Below, piece after piece: positions 53,637 through 61,847 of a DNA stretch of 64,000 bases. The position numbers were made by a program, and so were the translations under genes. The stretch's first letter is position 1. Each line of letters opens with the position of its first letter. The notes beneath the pieces were generated by a model. It had not been told where the DNA came from, searched no databases, and saw only the letters and a list, made by a program, of their open reading frames with translations. Source of the DNA: Amycolatopsis sp. CA-230715 (GTDB lineage Bacteria > Actinomycetota > Actinomycetes > Mycobacteriales > Pseudonocardiaceae); NCBI RefSeq assembly GCF_018736145.1, contig NZ_CP059997.1, positions 9,485,501 to 9,549,500 on the forward strand, in the 5' to 3' direction.

Positions 53637-54983
53637 ATGACCGGCAACGAAAGCACCGACCGTCGTGAGCTCCGCACCGTCGTGGCGTCCAGCGTCATCG
53701 GGACCACGGTCGAGTGGTATGACTTCTTCCTCTACGGCACCGCCGCCGGGATCGTGTTCAACAAGTTCTACTTCCCCAGTGACGATCCCCTAGTAGGCAC
53801 GCTCCTGTCGTTCGCGACCTTCGCGCTCGGCTTCATCGCGCGGCCGATCGGCGGGCTGATCTTCGGCCACATCGGCGACCGCGTCGGGCGCAAGCGGACG
53901 CTCATCGCGACCATGCTGATCATGGGGCTGGCGACCTGCGCGATCGGGCTCATCCCCACCTACGACACGATCGGCGTGGCCGCGCCGATCATCCTCGTGC
54001 TCCTGCGGCTCGCACAGGGCGTCGCCATCGGCGGCGAATGGGGCGGCGCCGTGCTGATGGCGGTGGAGTACGCGCCCAAGGGCAAACGCGGGTTCTACGG
54101 GAGCTTCCCGCAGATGGGACTCGCGCTCGGGCTCATGCTGGGCACCGGGGTCTTCGCCGGGCTGAACTCGCTGATGCCCAGCGACGCCTTCCTGACGTGG
54201 GGTTGGCGGATCGCGTTCGAACTGTCCGCGATCCTGGTGCTGGTCGGCATGGTCATCCGGCTGAAGGTCATCGAGACGCCCGCCTTCCGCAAGATGGAAG
54301 AGCACGAGGCGAAGGCGACGGTGCCCGCGCTCGAACTCGCCAAGGACCGGCGCTCACGGCGCCACGTCCTGCTCGGCATGGGCAGCAGGTTGCACGAGGG
54401 CATCGCGTTCAACACCTGGGCGGTCTTCTCGATCTCCTACGGCACCGGCACGATCGGGATGAGCCGCCAGCCGCTGCTGCTGGGCGTGATGGCGGCCGCG
54501 GCGGTGATGCTGGTGTTCATCCCGGTGTTCGGCCGCGCGTCCGACCGCTTCGGGCGGCGGCAGGTGTTCGCCATCGGCGCGATCCTCACCGGGGTCGCGG
54601 CGTACCCGGCGCTCGCGTCGCTCGGCACCGCCAAGCCGGTGCTCGTCGCGGTGTCACTGGTCGTGGTGCTCGGCGTCTGCTACCCGATCATGTACGGGCC
54701 GCAGGCGGCGTTCTACGCCGAGCTGTTCCCCACCCCGGTCCGCTGCACGGGGATTTCCTTCGTGTACCAGTTCTCCGGCATCTTCGCCTCCGGGATGACG
54801 CCGTTGATCCTGGCGTGGCTCGTCGGCGCGGCGGGCGGCGGCTACGGCCTCGTGCTGGCCTACGTGCTCGTCGCGACGGTGGTGAGCACGGCCTGCACGC
54901 TGGCCATCCGGAAACGGGATCTGATCACCGAGGAAGTCGAAGCGGGCGAAGTCCCCGGTGCGCTTCGGGTTTCCCCGGCCTGA
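53637..54983 (+). CDS. MHS-family (metabolite:H+ symporter) MFS transporter
   Basis: 448 residues, 12 hydrophobic helices. The N-terminal SSVIGTTVEWYDFFLYGTAA is diagnostic for the MHS group (ProP, ShiA, KgtP), as are the loops GHIGDRVGRKRTLIATMLIM and GGEWGGAVLMAVEYAPKGKR. MHS carriers import organic acids and osmolytes with protons. ATG 53637 follows GGAGGAG. In one transcript with the transhydrogenase, so it probably imports the hydroxyacid substrate or a related acid. Confidence 0.92.
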   Translation: MTGNESTDRRELRTVVASSVIGTTVEWYDFFLYGTAAGIVFNKFYFPSDDPLVGTLLSFATFALGFIARPIGGLIFGHIGDRVGRKRTLIATMLIMGLATCAIGLIPTYDTIGVAAPIILVLLRLAQGVAIGGEWGGAVLMAVEYAPKGKRGFYGSFPQMGLALGLMLGTGVFAGLNSLMPSDAFLTWGWRIAFELSAILVLVGMVIRLKVIETPAFRKMEEHEAKATVPALELAKDRRSRRHVLLGMGSRLHEGIAFNTWAVFSISYGTGTIGMSRQPLLLGVMAAAAVMLVFIPVFGRASDRFGRRQVFAIGAILTGVAAYPALASLGTAKPVLVAVSLVVVLGVCYPIMYGPQAAFYAELFPTPVRCTGISFVYQFSGIFASGMTPLILAWLVGAAGGGYGLVLAYVLVATVVSTACTLAIRKRDLITEEVEAGEVPGALRVSPA

Positions 54984-54989
54984 CGCCGT

Positions 54990-56024
54990 TCAGAGGGCGG
55001 GCGGCGTGCCTTCGGGTGCGTCGCCCGCCGCCTGCGTGGCGCTGATCAGGGCCATCACCTCGATGTCCCGCGCGGAGCAGCCCCGCGAAAGATCGTTGAG
55101 CGGCAAGCGAAGGCCCTGCAGCACGGGCCCGAGCGCGGTCGCGCCGCCGAACCGCTCGGCGATCTTGTACCCGATGTTGCCCGCGTCGAGGTTGGGGAAG
55201 ACGACGATGTTCGCGTGCCCGGCGATCGCCGAACCCGGTGCCTTCGCGGCACCGACCGCACCCACCACGGCGGCGTCGAACTGAAGCTCGCCGTCGACCG
55301 CGAGGCCGGGCGCCCGCTCGCGCACCAGTTCGGTCGCGGCGCGCACCTTGTCGACGCTGGCGTGCGCCGCGCTCCCCTGCGTCGAGAACGACAGCATGGC
55401 GATACGGGGCTCGTCCGGGGTCAGCGCCCCGAACGATCCCGCCGTCGCGATCGCGATGTCCGCGAGCTGACCGGCGTCCGGATCCGGCAGCACCGCGCAG
55501 TCGGCGAACGCCAGCACCCGTCCGTCGGCGAGCAGCATCAGGAAGAAGCTGCTCACGCTGCCCGCGCCCGGTCGCACACCGACGATCCGCAGGCCGGTGC
55601 GCAGCACGTCGGCGGTCGGCCGGGTGGCACCCGCGACGCACGCGTCGAACACGCCCGCCCGCAGCCCGGCACCGGCGAGGGCGAGCGGATCCTGTTGCGC
55701 GGCAAGGAGATCAGCGGGCTTCCGCCCGGCCAGTGCCGAAGCCAGGGTCTCGCGCACATCGGCGGCCAGCGCGGTGGCGTCGACCACCAGGTCACCGGGC
55801 AGGGCGACCCCTTCGGCGGCCGCGGCCGCCCGGATTTCCGCGCCGTCCCCGACCAGGCACGGGCGCAGCACCCCCTGCTCGTGCAACCGGAGCGCCGCGG
55901 TGATCACCCTCGGGTCGGCGCCGTCCGGCAGCGCGACGCGCATCCCCAGCCCGTCGATCCGTCGCGACCACGCGGAGAGCAGCTCCGCGGCAGCGTCCAC
56001 ACCGGACTCGGCTGCGAGTTCCAT
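54990..56024 (-). CDS. stand-alone phosphate acetyltransferase (Pta/EutD-like)
   Basis: 344 residues of the short phosphotransacetylase type. Motifs: RVALPDGADPRVITAALRL, CVAGATRPTADVLRTGLRIV, PGAGSVSSFFLMLL, MLSFSTQGSAAHASVDKV, VVFPNLDAGNIGYKIAERFG. It interconverts acetyl phosphate and acetyl-CoA. No ackA is present nearby; a lone Pta is what is needed to process acetyl phosphate made by sulfoacetaldehyde acetyltransferase or phosphoketolase. GGAGGT precedes ATG 56024. Two IclR-type boxes lie just upstream. Confidence 0.9.
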   Translation of the reverse strand: MELAAESGVDAAAELLSAWSRRIDGLGMRVALPDGADPRVITAALRLHEQGVLRPCLVGDGAEIRAAAAAEGVALPGDLVVDATALAADVRETLASALAGRKPADLLAAQQDPLALAGAGLRAGVFDACVAGATRPTADVLRTGLRIVGVRPGAGSVSSFFLMLLADGRVLAFADCAVLPDPDAGQLADIAIATAGSFGALTPDEPRIAMLSFSTQGSAAHASVDKVRAATELVRERAPGLAVDGELQFDAAVVGAVGAAKAPGSAIAGHANIVVFPNLDAGNIGYKIAERFGGATALGPVLQGLRLPLNDLSRGCSARDIEVMALISATQAAGDAPEGTPPAL

Positions 56025-56042
56025 GGTCACCTCCAAGGCGTA

Positions 56043-56078
56043 CTTCCACAGTATAGAAGTTACTTCCACAAATTGAAG
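56043..56078. promoter_or_regulatory. tandem IclR-type boxes before pta, 20-bp period
   Basis: CTTCCACAGTATAGAAG (56043-56059) and CTTCCACAAATTGAAG (56063-56078) start exactly 20 bp apart. Both have CTTC/GAAG arms. They share the CCACA core with the boxes at 52289 and 52309. Confidence 0.65.
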
Positions 56079-56122
56079 AGTCTGCGAGCGATCGCACAGT
56101 GCGCGGACCGGGCGGTAAGCTA

Positions 56123-56138
56123 CTTCCAACATGTGACA
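56123..56138. promoter_or_regulatory. single IclR-type box before the tandem IclR genes
   Basis: CTTCCAACATGTGACA lies 13 bases before ATG 56151 and resembles the boxes on the pta side (CTTCCA...). Its place at the ribosome site region suggests autoregulation of the IclR operon. Confidence 0.5.
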
Positions 56139-56150
56139 GGGGAGGTCCGG

Positions 56151-56939
56151 ATGAGTCCCAAGCCCGAGGAGGGTCGCGTGGCCGGCGCGCAGACGGTGGC
56201 CAGGGCGTTCGCCGTGCTCCGCCTGTTCCGCGACCACGGGGGCGATCTCGGCGTCGGCGCGGTCGCGAAGGAACTGGGGCTGAACCTCAGCACCGCGCAC
56301 CGCATCGTCCGCGCGCTCGTCGCCGAGGACTTCCTCGCGCAGAACGCGGAGAACGAGCGCTACTACCTCGGCACCGGCGCGCTGCTCCTCGGCCAGGCCG
56401 CGCACCACAACTTCGGCCTCGACGTGGTGTACCCGGTCCTGCAGGAACTGGCCGCGAGCACCGGCGAATCGGTCAACCTCGGTGTGCTGGCCGGTGATGC
56501 CGCGGTCGTCGTCGAGCGCATCGAATCCACCCAGCCGCTGCGCTTCACCCAGCCGCCGGGCACCAGGGTCCCGCTGCACGCGTCGTCCATGGGCAAAGCG
56601 CTGCTCGCCTTCAACGGCGAGGTGGAGCGCCGGGTCCTGAAGGGTGTCACCCGGCTCGAACGCGTCGCCGCGAAGACCCACGCCACCGCCAAGAGCCTGC
56701 GCTCGGACCTGGTGGAAACCAGGGCGCGCGGCTGGAGCACCGACGACGAGGAATCGACCGTCGGCGTCCGCTGCGTCGGCGCGCCGATCTGCGACGACGC
56801 GGGCGTGGCCAGGGCCGCGATCGCGGTGCAGGCGCCCGCGGTCCGGATGCCCGACGACCGGTTCGGCAAGCTCGGACCCCAGGTTTCCGCCGCGGCCAAG
56901 GAGATCTCCGCGCTCCTGCCGCCAGGGCACAGCTTCTGA
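56151..56939 (+). CDS. IclR-family transcriptional regulator (second of three)
   Basis: 262 residues. Helix-turn-helix LGVGAVAKELGLNLSTAHRI; effector domain ESVNLGVLAGDAAVVVERIE, VPLHASSMGKALLAFNGEVE, TVGVRCVGAPICDDAG. Divergent from pta, with CCACA boxes between them. ATG 56151 after GGAGGT. It ends eight bases before the next IclR gene, so the two are one transcript. SauR, the regulator of sulfoacetate genes in Cupriavidus necator, is reported as an IclR-type protein. Confidence 0.92.
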   Translation: MSPKPEEGRVAGAQTVARAFAVLRLFRDHGGDLGVGAVAKELGLNLSTAHRIVRALVAEDFLAQNAENERYYLGTGALLLGQAAHHNFGLDVVYPVLQELAASTGESVNLGVLAGDAAVVVERIESTQPLRFTQPPGTRVPLHASSMGKALLAFNGEVERRVLKGVTRLERVAAKTHATAKSLRSDLVETRARGWSTDDEESTVGVRCVGAPICDDAGVARAAIAVQAPAVRMPDDRFGKLGPQVSAAAKEISALLPPGHSF

Positions 56940-56947
56940 GCGCTGCC

Positions 56948-57733
56948 ATGGCTGAGGGCGAAACGAACGGCAAGGTCACCGGCACCCAGACGATCGCGAG
57001 GGCGCTGGCCGTGCTCCGCGTGCTCCGGGACACCGACGGCGACGCCGGAATCACCGAGATCGCCCGCGCGCTCGGCCTGAACACGAGCACCGTCCACCGC
57101 ATCGCGAAGGCGCTGGTTTCCGCCGGGTACGTGGCGCGCAACGACCAGACCGAGCGGTACCGGCTCGGCCGCGAAGCGTTCCTGCTCGGCCGCGCCGCCG
57201 AGCGCACGCTCGGGTTCGACGCGGCCGAACCGCTGCTCGAACGCCTCGCGGCGGACACCGGCGAATCGGTCAACCTGGTGGTCCGCGACGGCGACGAGGG
57301 CCTGGTCGTACTGCGGGTCGAATCGGCGCAGCCGCTGCGCTTCACCCAGCCCGTCGGCGCGCGGGTACCGCTCTACTGCACGAGCACCGGAAAGGTCCTG
57401 CTGGCGTACGCCACCGACCTCGACGCCGAGATCGCGCGGCTCGGCGACCTGGCGAAGCTCACCGACACCACGATCACCGCACCGGCGGACCTGCGCCGCG
57501 ATCTGGACCTGACCCGGCGCCAGGGGTTCGCCGTCAACCGGGGTGAACGCGTGCCCGGCGTCTGCGGCGTCGCCGCGCCGGTGCTCGACACCGACGGTGC
57601 CGCGATGGCCGCGGTGGCCATCCAGGGACCGGAGTTCCGGATGCCCGCCGACCGGATCCCCGAACTCGCGTCGCTCGCCGTCGACGTGGCGCGCGAGGTC
57701 ACCGCGGCCATCCCGCACGGCTACCTCATCTGA
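56948..57733 (+). CDS. IclR-family transcriptional regulator (third of three)
   Basis: 261 residues. Helix-turn-helix AGITEIARALGLNTSTVHRI; effector domain ESVNLVVRDGDEGLVVLRVE, VPLYCTSTGKVLLAYATDLD, RVPGVCGVAAPVLDTDG. Clearly a paralogue of the preceding gene, with the arginine of RCVGAP changed to CGVAAP, which may alter ligand choice. Overlaps the end of the convergent MFS gene by 13 bp. Two adjacent IclR genes could act as a pair with different effectors, one per arm of the pathway. Confidence 0.92.
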   Translation: MAEGETNGKVTGTQTIARALAVLRVLRDTDGDAGITEIARALGLNTSTVHRIAKALVSAGYVARNDQTERYRLGREAFLLGRAAERTLGFDAAEPLLERLAADTGESVNLVVRDGDEGLVVLRVESAQPLRFTQPVGARVPLYCTSTGKVLLAYATDLDAEIARLGDLAKLTDTTITAPADLRRDLDLTRRQGFAVNRGERVPGVCGVAAPVLDTDGAAMAAVAIQGPEFRMPADRIPELASLAVDVAREVTAAIPHGYLI

Positions 57734-59037
57734 ACCGGCAGCTTGTTCGCCGGATCGACGCGCAGCGAAACGAGTCCGCCGACGGCGAGCAGCCCGGCGG
57801 AAACGGCGAACGGCAGGACCCAGCTGCCGCCGCGGTCGACCAGGAAACCGAACACCGCGGGCGAGAGCACCCCTGCGAGGCCGAAGCCCGTGTTCATCAG
57901 CCCGCCCGCGGTACCGGCGTGGTCCGGCGCGACGTCCATCGGGATCGACCACAGCACGGGATTCGTCAGCTCCAGGAAGAAGAACGCGAGCGCGAGGCAC
58001 ACCGTCACGACCCCGAGGCTGTGCACGAAGAGCGTCGGCAGGATGAACCCGAACGAGCCGAGCAGACCCACCACGAGGACCGAGCGCCTGGCGATGCGCA
58101 GGCTGCCGGTCCGCCGGAGCAGGGCGTCGGACACCATGCCGCCCACCATGTCCCCGACCACGCCGGCGCACAGCACGAGCGCGCTGAACAACGCGAACTG
58201 CTGGAGCTGCAACCCGTAGCTGCCCGCGAAGAACGACGGGATCCAGGTGAGGTACACCCACAGCATCCAGCCGTAGGTGAAGTCCACAAAGGTCAGCGGG
58301 AGGATCCGTCGCAGCAGCGGGCCCCACGGCACGGGCGGCCGTTCGTCGGCGCGCTGGTCCGCGGACAGCTCGCCGAGTTCCGTCTCCGTCATCTTCGGGT
58401 GGTCCGCAGGGCGGTCCCGGTAGGTGCGCGCCCACAGCACCGTCCACCCGAGACTGATCACCCCGAGCACCCAGAACGCGGCGCGCCAGTCGAACAGCGC
58501 GATCAGCCCGGCGACCGCCAGCGGGGCGATCGCGTTGCCGAGCCTGGCGAACGCGTGCGTGATCCCTTGGCCGAACCCGCGTTGGTCGGCGGGCAGCCAG
58601 CGCGACATCGCCTGGGTGGCACCGGGGAACGCGGCACCCTCCCCGAACCCGAGCGCGAGCCTCGCCGCGAACAGGGTCACCATGCCGCTGGCGAATCCGG
58701 TGGCCACAGTGGACAGACCCCACACCACGCCGACCGCGCACAGCAGCTTGCGCGGCCCGTACCGGTCGGCGAGGAAACCGCCGAACACCTGGAAGAACGC
58801 GTACGGGATGGCGAACGCGGACAGCACAAGACCGAGCTGGGTGTTGGACAGCGACAGGTCGTGGCGAATATGAGGCGCCGCCGTGGAGATGTTCACCCGG
58901 TCCAGGTATGTGATGAAGTACATCCCGCACAGCAGGAGCAGGACCCGGCCGCGCACGCGGCCTCGGCAGGCGCGCAACGGTCCCGTGGCGGCCGTACGCG
59001 CGGGGGCAGTGGATCGGGACGGGATTCGAAGGGGCAT
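57721..59037 (-). CDS. MFS transporter, anion:cation symporter (ACS) type
   Basis: 438 residues, 12 helices. Motifs of ACS carriers: FITYLDRVNISTAAPHIRHD in the first loop, FQVFGGFLADRYGPRKLLCA, FGEGAAFPGATQAMSRWLPA. ACS proteins import small organic anions; the sulfoacetate carrier SauU and the glucarate/galactonate carriers belong here. ATG 59037 begins MPLRIPSRS; ribosome site weak (AGGCGG). Divergent from the aldehyde dehydrogenase operon with tandem boxes between, which ties its substrate to that pathway. Confidence 0.88.
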   Translation of the reverse strand: MPLRIPSRSTAPARTAATGPLRACRGRVRGRVLLLLCGMYFITYLDRVNISTAAPHIRHDLSLSNTQLGLVLSAFAIPYAFFQVFGGFLADRYGPRKLLCAVGVVWGLSTVATGFASGMVTLFAARLALGFGEGAAFPGATQAMSRWLPADQRGFGQGITHAFARLGNAIAPLAVAGLIALFDWRAAFWVLGVISLGWTVLWARTYRDRPADHPKMTETELGELSADQRADERPPVPWGPLLRRILPLTFVDFTYGWMLWVYLTWIPSFFAGSYGLQLQQFALFSALVLCAGVVGDMVGGMVSDALLRRTGSLRIARRSVLVVGLLGSFGFILPTLFVHSLGVVTVCLALAFFFLELTNPVLWSIPMDVAPDHAGTAGGLMNTGFGLAGVLSPAVFGFLVDRGGSWVLPFAVSAGLLAVGGLVSLRVDPANKLPVQMR

Positions 59038-59093
59038 TCGGTGCACCGCCTGTCCGGACGCGGCACGCGGTGACCGGCACCGGGCGCCAGGGG

Positions 59094-59126
59094 ATTCCAC
59101 TAATTGGAAGCGGATTCCAACGAAGG
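59094..59126. promoter_or_regulatory. tandem IclR-type boxes before the ACS transporter
   Basis: TTCCACTAATTGGAA (59095-59109) is a TTCCA-N5-TGGAA dyad; a second ATTCCAACGAAGG starts at 59114, again 20 bp after the first ATTCC (59094). Same family and period as the boxes at 52289-52319 and 56043-56078. Confidence 0.6.
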
Positions 59127-59212
59127 TAGGTCGGGCATCGCGGTGTGTCAACGGTCACGATCCGACGGGCTCCCCGGCCCGGCATTGACGCGGCCGACCC
59201 CGCCGCCGTAGC

Positions 59213-59238
59213 TTTATGGAATCCAATGCCACAATGTG
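59213..59238. promoter_or_regulatory. IclR-type boxes before the aldehyde dehydrogenase operon
   Basis: CCACAATGTG (59229-59238) matches the CCACA-N-TGTG core; TTTATGGAAT (59213-59222) is a possible reverse-orientation half-site. Located 43 bases before ATG 59281. Confidence 0.45.
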
Positions 59239-59280
59239 AAATACGTCGACGGCGGGCGGCGACCTCGCGAAAGGCAGGCC

Positions 59281-60693
59281 ATGGCGGCACTTCAGGAGAA
59301 CACCCCGGCGGAGACCATCGCCGCGCTGCTGGCGAGGGCGAAGGCCGCGCAAGCCGTTTTCGAAACCTACGACCAGCAGCGGGTCGACGACGTGGTGTGC
59401 GGTGCCGCGTGGGCGATCTACCGCGAGGACAGGGCCACCGAGCTGGCCGAGCTGGCGGTGCGCGACACCGGCCTCGGCAAGGTCGAGGACAAGATCGCCA
59501 AGAACCGGCGCAAGACGCTCGGCACGCTGCGCGACCTCACGGGCGCGAAATCCGTCGGCGTGCTACGGGAAGACCCGGTGAAGGGCATCGTCGAGTACGC
59601 GAAACCGGTGGGTGTCGTGGCGGCGGTGTGCCCGTCGACCAACCCGGCGGCGACCCCGGCGAACAAGACCATGATGGCGCTCAAGGGCCGCAACGCCGTC
59701 GTGCTCTCCCCCTCCCCCAAGGGCGAGTCGACCTGCCGGTTGCTCGTCGCCCACATCCACGCCGAACTGGACCGCGTCGGCGCGCCCCGCGATCTCGTGC
59801 AGTACGTGGCGTCGCCGACGAAAGAACTGACCGCCGAGCTGATGCGGCAGGCCGATCTCGTCGTCGTGACCGGTTCCCAGCGCAACGTCCGGCAGGCCTA
59901 CCGCAGCGGCACCCCCGCGATCGGCGTCGGCGCGGGTAACGCGCCCGTCATCGTGGACGCCGACGCCGACATCGCCGACGCGGCCGAAAAGATCCGGCGC
60001 AGCAAGACCTTCGACCACGCGACGAGCTGTTCGTCGGAGAACTCGGTGCACATCCACGCCGCAGTGTACGAACGGGCGCTCGACGCGTTGCGGGCGCAAG
60101 GCGGCTACCTGCTGTCCGAAGTGGAGAAAGACCGCCTCCGCGGCGCGATGTGGCCGGACGGCAAGCTCAGCTCGGCCGTGACCGCTCAGCCACCGGAAAA
60201 GCTCGCGGCGCTGGCGGGCCTCGACTCGCCGGAAGCGCGTGGCGCGGCGTTCTTCATGGTCGAAGAGGACGGTGTCGGCCCGGAGCATCCGTTCAGCGGC
60301 GAGAAGCTTTCGGTGGTACTGACCGTCTACCGGTTCACGGACTTCGACTCCGCGCTCGAGAAAATCCAGCGCTTACTGGATTTCCAGGGCGCAGGGCACT
60401 CCTGCGGGATCCACACGCGCTCGGAGGACAGGGCGAGACTGGTCGCCGAACGGCTGCGCGTCGCACGGGTGCTGGTGAACCAGGCGCACTGCTTCGGCAC
60501 CGGGGGCGGTTTCGACAACGGCCTCGACTTCACCCTGACCATGGGCGCGGGTACCTGGGCCGGGAACAGCATCTCGGAAAACCTTTCCTACCGGCACTTC
60601 CTGAACATCACGCGGCTGGCGCGGGTGATTCCCGAGCGCATCCCCGGCGAAGACCAGCTGTGGGGCCGTTACCACGAGACCTACGGGCGGTAA
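59281..60693 (+). CDS. CoA-acylating aldehyde dehydrogenase (SauS/SqwD-like, sulfoacetaldehyde type)
   Basis: 470 residues, AdhE N-domain/EutE fold. Catalytic Cys250 in FDHATSCSSENSVHIHAAVY; CoA/NAD regions VAAVCPSTNPAATPANKTMM and GVGAGNAPVIVDADADIADA; conserved end HSCGIHTRS and AHCFGTGGGFDNGL. It interconverts an aldehyde plus CoA with an acyl-CoA, using NAD(P). SauS (sulfoacetaldehyde dehydrogenase) and SqwD are of this group, as are acetaldehyde and succinic-semialdehyde enzymes, so the exact aldehyde is inferred from neighbours. ATG 59281 after AAAGGCAGG. First gene of an operon with the two-subunit ADP-forming ligase. Confidence 0.85.
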   Translation: MAALQENTPAETIAALLARAKAAQAVFETYDQQRVDDVVCGAAWAIYREDRATELAELAVRDTGLGKVEDKIAKNRRKTLGTLRDLTGAKSVGVLREDPVKGIVEYAKPVGVVAAVCPSTNPAATPANKTMMALKGRNAVVLSPSPKGESTCRLLVAHIHAELDRVGAPRDLVQYVASPTKELTAELMRQADLVVVTGSQRNVRQAYRSGTPAIGVGAGNAPVIVDADADIADAAEKIRRSKTFDHATSCSSENSVHIHAAVYERALDALRAQGGYLLSEVEKDRLRGAMWPDGKLSSAVTAQPPEKLAALAGLDSPEARGAAFFMVEEDGVGPEHPFSGEKLSVVLTVYRFTDFDSALEKIQRLLDFQGAGHSCGIHTRSEDRARLVAERLRVARVLVNQAHCFGTGGGFDNGLDFTLTMGAGTWAGNSISENLSYRHFLNITRLARVIPERIPGEDQLWGRYHETYGR

Positions 60694-60698
60694 AGCAC

Positions 60699-61847
60699 AT
60701 GAACCTGCTGGAACACCAAGGAAAGCAGTTGCTCGCGCAGGCTGGCCTGCGCGTACCGCGCGGCACCGTCGTGACGGACGCCGACGGGGCAGAACGCGCC
60801 GCGGCGGCACTCGGCTGCCGCGTGGCGCTGAAAAGCCAGGTACCGTCCGGAAAACGGGGCAAGGCCGGTGGCATCCGCTTCGCCGGATCACCCGCGGAAG
60901 CGCGTCGGATGGCGGACAGCCTGCTGGGCTCCACGCTCGGCGATTCCGTGGTCGGCAAGCTGCTCGTCGAGCAGTGCGCGGAGATCCGGGACGAGTTCTA
61001 CGCGGCCGTCCTCAACGACCCGCGTGGGAAGTGCCCGCTGGTGCTGTTCTCGACCTCGGGCGGGATGGACATCGAAGACGACCCCGCCGCCATCCGCAGG
61101 CTCGCCGTGGACATCCGCACCGGGCTGACGGAGGCGGGCGCCCGCTCCCTGCTCGACGACCTCGACCTCCCGGGACCCGTTGCGGCGCAACTGGTTTCGG
61201 TACTGCTGGCGATGTACCGGCTCTACGCGAACATCGACGCGGAACTCGTCGAGATCAACCCGCTCGCGCTCACCGGCACGGGCGAGGTGGTCGCGCTGGA
61301 CAGCAAGATCACGCTCGACCCCGGCGCGCTGGAGCGGCACGCCGAACTACTCGCGGAACACCTCACGGGCGAAGATGCCACCGGCTCGGAACTCGAACAA
61401 CGCGGCCGCGCGCTCGGCCTGCAGTACCTCGAACTGGACGGGGACGTAGGCGTCCTCGCCAACGGCGCGGGACTCACCATGACGACCCTCGACGCGGTCC
61501 ACCACTACGGCGGACGGGCCGCGAACTTCCTCGAAATCGGCGGCGACGCCTACACCAAGGCCGTACCGGCGCTGGGGCTCGTGCTCGGCAACCCACGGGT
61601 GCGGAGCCTGGTGGTCAACTTCTGCGGCGCGTTCGCCCGTACGGACGTGATGGCCGAAGGCGTGCTCACGGCCATCGAAGAGCTGAAGCCGACGATCCCG
61701 ATCTTCTTCTGCATCCACGGAACCGGCGAAGAGAAAGCGATCCAGCTCGTCCGCGAACGGCTCGGCGTCGACCCGTTCGACACGATGGACGAGGCGGTGC
61801 GCGCCGCGATCGACGCGGCGGCGACGGCGGAAGAGGTGGTGCGCTGA
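60699..61847 (+). CDS. ADP-forming acyl-CoA ligase, ATP-grasp (SucC-like) subunit
   Basis: 382 residues. SucC layout: MNLLEHQGKQLLAQAGLRVP, ATP-grasp lysine region CRVALKSQVPSGKRGKAGGI, metal/ATP site AELVEINPLALTGTGEVVAL, and the CoA-ligase domain GLTMTTLDAVHHYGGRAANF, LEIGGDAYTK. It follows the aldehyde dehydrogenase by five bases and overlaps the SucD-like gene by one base (TGATG). The pair resembles SqwKL, the ADP-forming sulfoacetate-CoA ligase, more than housekeeping succinyl-CoA synthetase because of its operon partner; true substrate unproven. Confidence 0.85.
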   Translation: MNLLEHQGKQLLAQAGLRVPRGTVVTDADGAERAAAALGCRVALKSQVPSGKRGKAGGIRFAGSPAEARRMADSLLGSTLGDSVVGKLLVEQCAEIRDEFYAAVLNDPRGKCPLVLFSTSGGMDIEDDPAAIRRLAVDIRTGLTEAGARSLLDDLDLPGPVAAQLVSVLLAMYRLYANIDAELVEINPLALTGTGEVVALDSKITLDPGALERHAELLAEHLTGEDATGSELEQRGRALGLQYLELDGDVGVLANGAGLTMTTLDAVHHYGGRAANFLEIGGDAYTKAVPALGLVLGNPRVRSLVVNFCGAFARTDVMAEGVLTAIEELKPTIPIFFCIHGTGEEKAIQLVRERLGVDPFDTMDEAVRAAIDAAATAEEVVR

